Shown one piece after another: positions 62,520 to 64,000 of a DNA stretch of 64,000 bases. The stretch comes from Cohaesibacter celericrescens (GTDB lineage Bacteria > Pseudomonadota > Alphaproteobacteria > Rhizobiales > Cohaesibacteraceae). Both the position numbers and the translations under genes were made by a program. Each line of letters begins with the position of its first letter. The first letter of the stretch is position 1. Where the stretch lies: contig NZ_PKUQ01000031.1 in assembly GCF_002866925.1 (NCBI RefSeq), positions 1 through 64,000 on the forward strand, read 5' to 3'. The notes under the pieces were generated by a model. It saw nothing but the letters and a program-made list of their open reading frames with translations. It had not been told where the DNA came from and ran no database searches.

Positions 62520-62545
62520 AGGCGGCCCAGATGGTGCCGCCTTTT
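62520..62545 (+). terminator. GC hairpin with T run at the start of the rpsT leader
   Basis: AGGCGGC (62520-62526) pairs with GCCGCCT (62536-62542), followed by T residues. It has terminator form but begins only a few bases after the predicted rpsT transcription start. It may therefore end read-through from upstream, or cap the leader as a regulatory structure. Confidence 0.6.
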
Positions 62546-62751
62546 GCTGTCGACACAGTCGCTTGAGTTTCCATGCTTTTGTTTTGGGCATTTTGAGCAG
62601 TGTGTCGCATGATGAGAAAAGCAAAACGCAACTCCGTTTTGTCAGGTTTTGCTGCTCGTCCTTCTTGGCCTGTTCAGATTTGAGGGCTGTTGTGATGTAG
62701 CGGCGTGAGCGGACCATGATGGTTCCGCATGGATAGATAAGGATAGGCTCA

Positions 62752-63018
62752 ATGGCCAATACCACCTCCGCCAAAAAAGCGGCCCGTAAAATGGTTCGCA
62801 AGACAGCTGTCAACAAAGCGCGTCGTACCCGTGTACGCAACACCATTCGCGTCGTTGAAGAAGCAATTGTTGCTGGTGATCAAGCTGTTGCTGCAGAAGC
62901 TCTGCGCAAAGCCCAGTCGGAAATGATGACTGCGGTTTCTAAAGGCGTCTTCCATAAGAACACCGCTTCTCGCAAGATTTCTCGCCTGTCCAAGCGCGTG
63001 AAAGCAATCGCTGCTTGA
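62752..63018 (+). CDS. rpsT: 30S ribosomal protein S20
   Basis: 88-residue ribosomal protein binding 16S rRNA ([20 protein letters not shown] at the start; [20 protein letters not shown] at the end). Length and composition are normal. It has its own promoter with a long leader and a strong terminator. Confidence 0.98.
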   Translation: MANTTSAKKAARKMVRKTAVNKARRTRVRNTIRVVEEAIVAGDQAVAAEALRKAQSEMMTAVSKGVFHKNTASRKISRLSKRVKAIAA

Positions 63019-63039
63019 TTTGTGATATTTTGCATCACG

Positions 63040-63069
63040 AAAGCCCGGTTTTTTAGCCGGGCTTTTTTG
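63040..63069 (+). terminator. Rho-independent terminator of rpsT
   Basis: AAAGCCCGG (63040-63048), loop, CCGGGCTTT (from 63057) and a T run: a textbook terminator 22 bases past the stop. Confidence 0.93.
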
Positions 63070-63175
63070 TGACCAAATTTAAGTGTCATAAAACTGTAAC
63101 TTTCCTTAAGGGGAAGTACGCCTCCACATTGCCAATGTTCACTCTTTGATCTAGACATGAATTGTTGAATCATTT

Positions 63176-63211
63176 CAACGTCTTAAAAGGTGGATAACTT
63201 TTAAGACGTTG
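63176..63211. repeat. 14-bp perfect inverted repeat around a DnaA-box-like sequence
   Basis: CAACGTCTTAAAAG (63176-63189) and CTTTTAAGACGTTG (63198-63211) flank GTGGATAA. With the preceding G the centre reads GGTGGATAA, one base from the DnaA box TGTGGATAA. A second similar 9-mer, TGTGGAAAG, begins 21 bases later at 63210. It could be a replication-initiator or other protein-binding site. Confidence 0.6.
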
Positions 63212-63727
63212 TGGAAAGCGATTCTTGGCCGGTCAAGATGGTTGGACGTGAAAAAAAATTGAATCCAATTTTCTGTGACTGAACATGACATCTTGCTGAC
63301 AGAATCTGAGGAGTCGCAAGGAGATAAGCCCCGTCAAGATCATAGTAAAAAAAGTGCAGAAATTTATTTGTGGCACCAGAGTCAAAGAATCTGGCTTTGG
63401 TCTTCTTGCACGCTTTTCACAGGCTGTGTATGGTCACTTCCACTGCGAAGAAAACGGTTGCTGCCAATCCATGAAAGACGCTCTATGTGCGCTTTCAAAA
63501 CAAACAGGGGCAACCTAATCGAGTAGACTGATTTTATCACCAAACCCGATGCATAGTTGGGTGAACGTGACTTGTGGGCAGCAAGGGGTCAGTCGTTATG
63601 TTCGGGCTTTGTTGACTTTATGCATGGATCGCTTCGGCATTCGTGCATCCGCTGCCCATATACAACATGTGTTTAATCTCTTTGAAAGGGTGTGCTTTTT
63701 GGGTCCGCCTTGTGGGAGTGTTTGTCT

Positions 63728-64000
63728 TTGACCGATCCGGATTCCTATGCAGGCGATAAAGAGGTGCTCGAGGCTTGGCATCTTTTGACGCAGAATCCCA
63801 ATGCCGTGCTCATCGATGTACGGACACATGCTGAATGGTCTTACGTCGGCGTACCGATGTTCGAAGATCCAGCGAGAGACGTCATTCTGGTTGAATGGCT
63901 TTCCTACCCTGCGATGCAGGTCAATGCCGACTTTGGGGAGCGGCTGAAGAAAGAGCTCGACGAACGCAATATTTTGCCTGACGCACCTTTGTTTTTCCTT
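63728..64000 (+). CDS. Rhodanese-like domain protein (5' part, cut by window end)
   Basis: The first 91 codons of a rhodanese-like protein. The start is TTG, nine bases after GGGAG. The N-terminal rhodanese block LLTQNPNAVLIDVRTHAEW is clear, followed by VILVEWLSYPAMQVN. The active-site Cys loop would lie beyond the window. Small rhodaneses of this type often precede metZ in alphaproteobacteria, but what follows here is not visible. Confidence 0.75.
   Translation, partial: MTDPDSYAGDKEVLEAWHLLTQNPNAVLIDVRTHAEWSYVGVPMFEDPARDVILVEWLSYPAMQVNADFGERLKKELDERNILPDAPLFFL

Larger units (their letters stand above)
62355..62751. other. Intergenic region between enoyl-CoA hydratase and rpsT
   Basis: 397 gene-free bases. 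It holds a GC-rich dyad near 62374-62395, the promoter at 62480-62508 and the hairpin at 62520-62545, leaving about 200 bases of leader before rpsT with no recognised element. Confidence 0.5.
63019..63727. other. Gene-poor region after rpsT with DnaA-box-like repeat
   Basis: 709 bases without a supported gene. After the rpsT terminator it holds the inverted repeat at 63176-63211. Short frames at 63275-63526 and 63549-63731 have no ribosome site or recognisable protein features. dnaA, which I would expect here from Rhizobiales gene order, is absent. Confidence 0.5.

Noticed and set aside
63275..63526. 83-codon open frame after rpsT
   Set aside because: It has no ribosome site and no recognisable domain, and the composition is not protein-like; it is not a remnant of dnaA that I can recognise.
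63430..63727. SAM-type riboswitch before the rhodanese gene
   Set aside because: SAM riboswitches occur near metZ-type loci in alphaproteobacteria, but I could not match the conserved SAM-II core or a pseudoknot here.

Overview
The window is chromosomal DNA of an alphaproteobacterium, most likely of the Hyphomicrobiales (Rhizobiales). The evidence is the gene content and order: infC/rpmI/rplT/pheST, feoABC, an enoyl-CoA hydratase followed by rpsT, a PleD-type response regulator, MepA, and many TRAP, TTT and Liv-type transporters. Base composition is near half GC by eye. The genus cannot be fixed from the sequence; a Cohaesibacter-like marine bacterium is only a guess. There are no integrases, insertion sequences or CRISPR arrays.

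Positions 1-16.8 kb are an accessory catabolic region. It holds hydroxypyruvate isomerase, an HpcH/HpaI aldolase, a tctABC tricarboxylate transporter with a divergent GntR regulator, and a dctQM-creatininase-dctP-M20 amidohydrolase operon with a divergent LysR. A nitrilase with its own divergent LysR follows, then a two-gene periplasmic GMC dehydrogenase (a Tat-exported small subunit plus a flavin subunit with a 3Fe-4S-type cysteine motif). The theme is uptake and hydrolysis of small carboxylates and amides.

Positions 16.8-31.6 kb hold gloA, a ribbon-helix-helix protein and a ten-gene minus-strand cluster. The cluster contains a long cysteine-desulfurase-like PLP enzyme, two proteins of the L-2-amino-thiazoline-4-carboxylate (ATC) hydrolase family, a complete Liv-type ABC importer, a DAO-type FAD oxidoreductase and an M20 amidohydrolase. 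I read it as a candidate catabolic pathway for a sulfur- and nitrogen-containing compound, and it is the best candidate here for an undescribed system. A plus-strand operon of a DhnA/LacD-like aldolase, an RpiR regulator and a PfkB kinase lies divergently beside it.

Positions 31.7-64 kb are mostly core genome: tRNA-Ser(GGA), msrA, mepA, a diguanylate cyclase whose receiver lacks its phospho-aspartate, lepA, an orphan TRAP binding protein with a divergent Lrp, feoABC with a good FNR/FixK-type box, pheST, rplT, rpmI, infC (ATT start codon), a formate/nitrite channel, a glycosyltransferase, two nucleotidases, tryptophanase, an AT-rich acyltransferase, an OxyR lacking its second cysteine beside a 1-Cys peroxiredoxin, an orphan histidine kinase, enoyl-CoA hydratase, rpsT and the start of a rhodanese gene. 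dnaA, which I would expect after rpsT, is not there. The gap carries a perfect 14-bp inverted repeat around a DnaA-box-like sequence.
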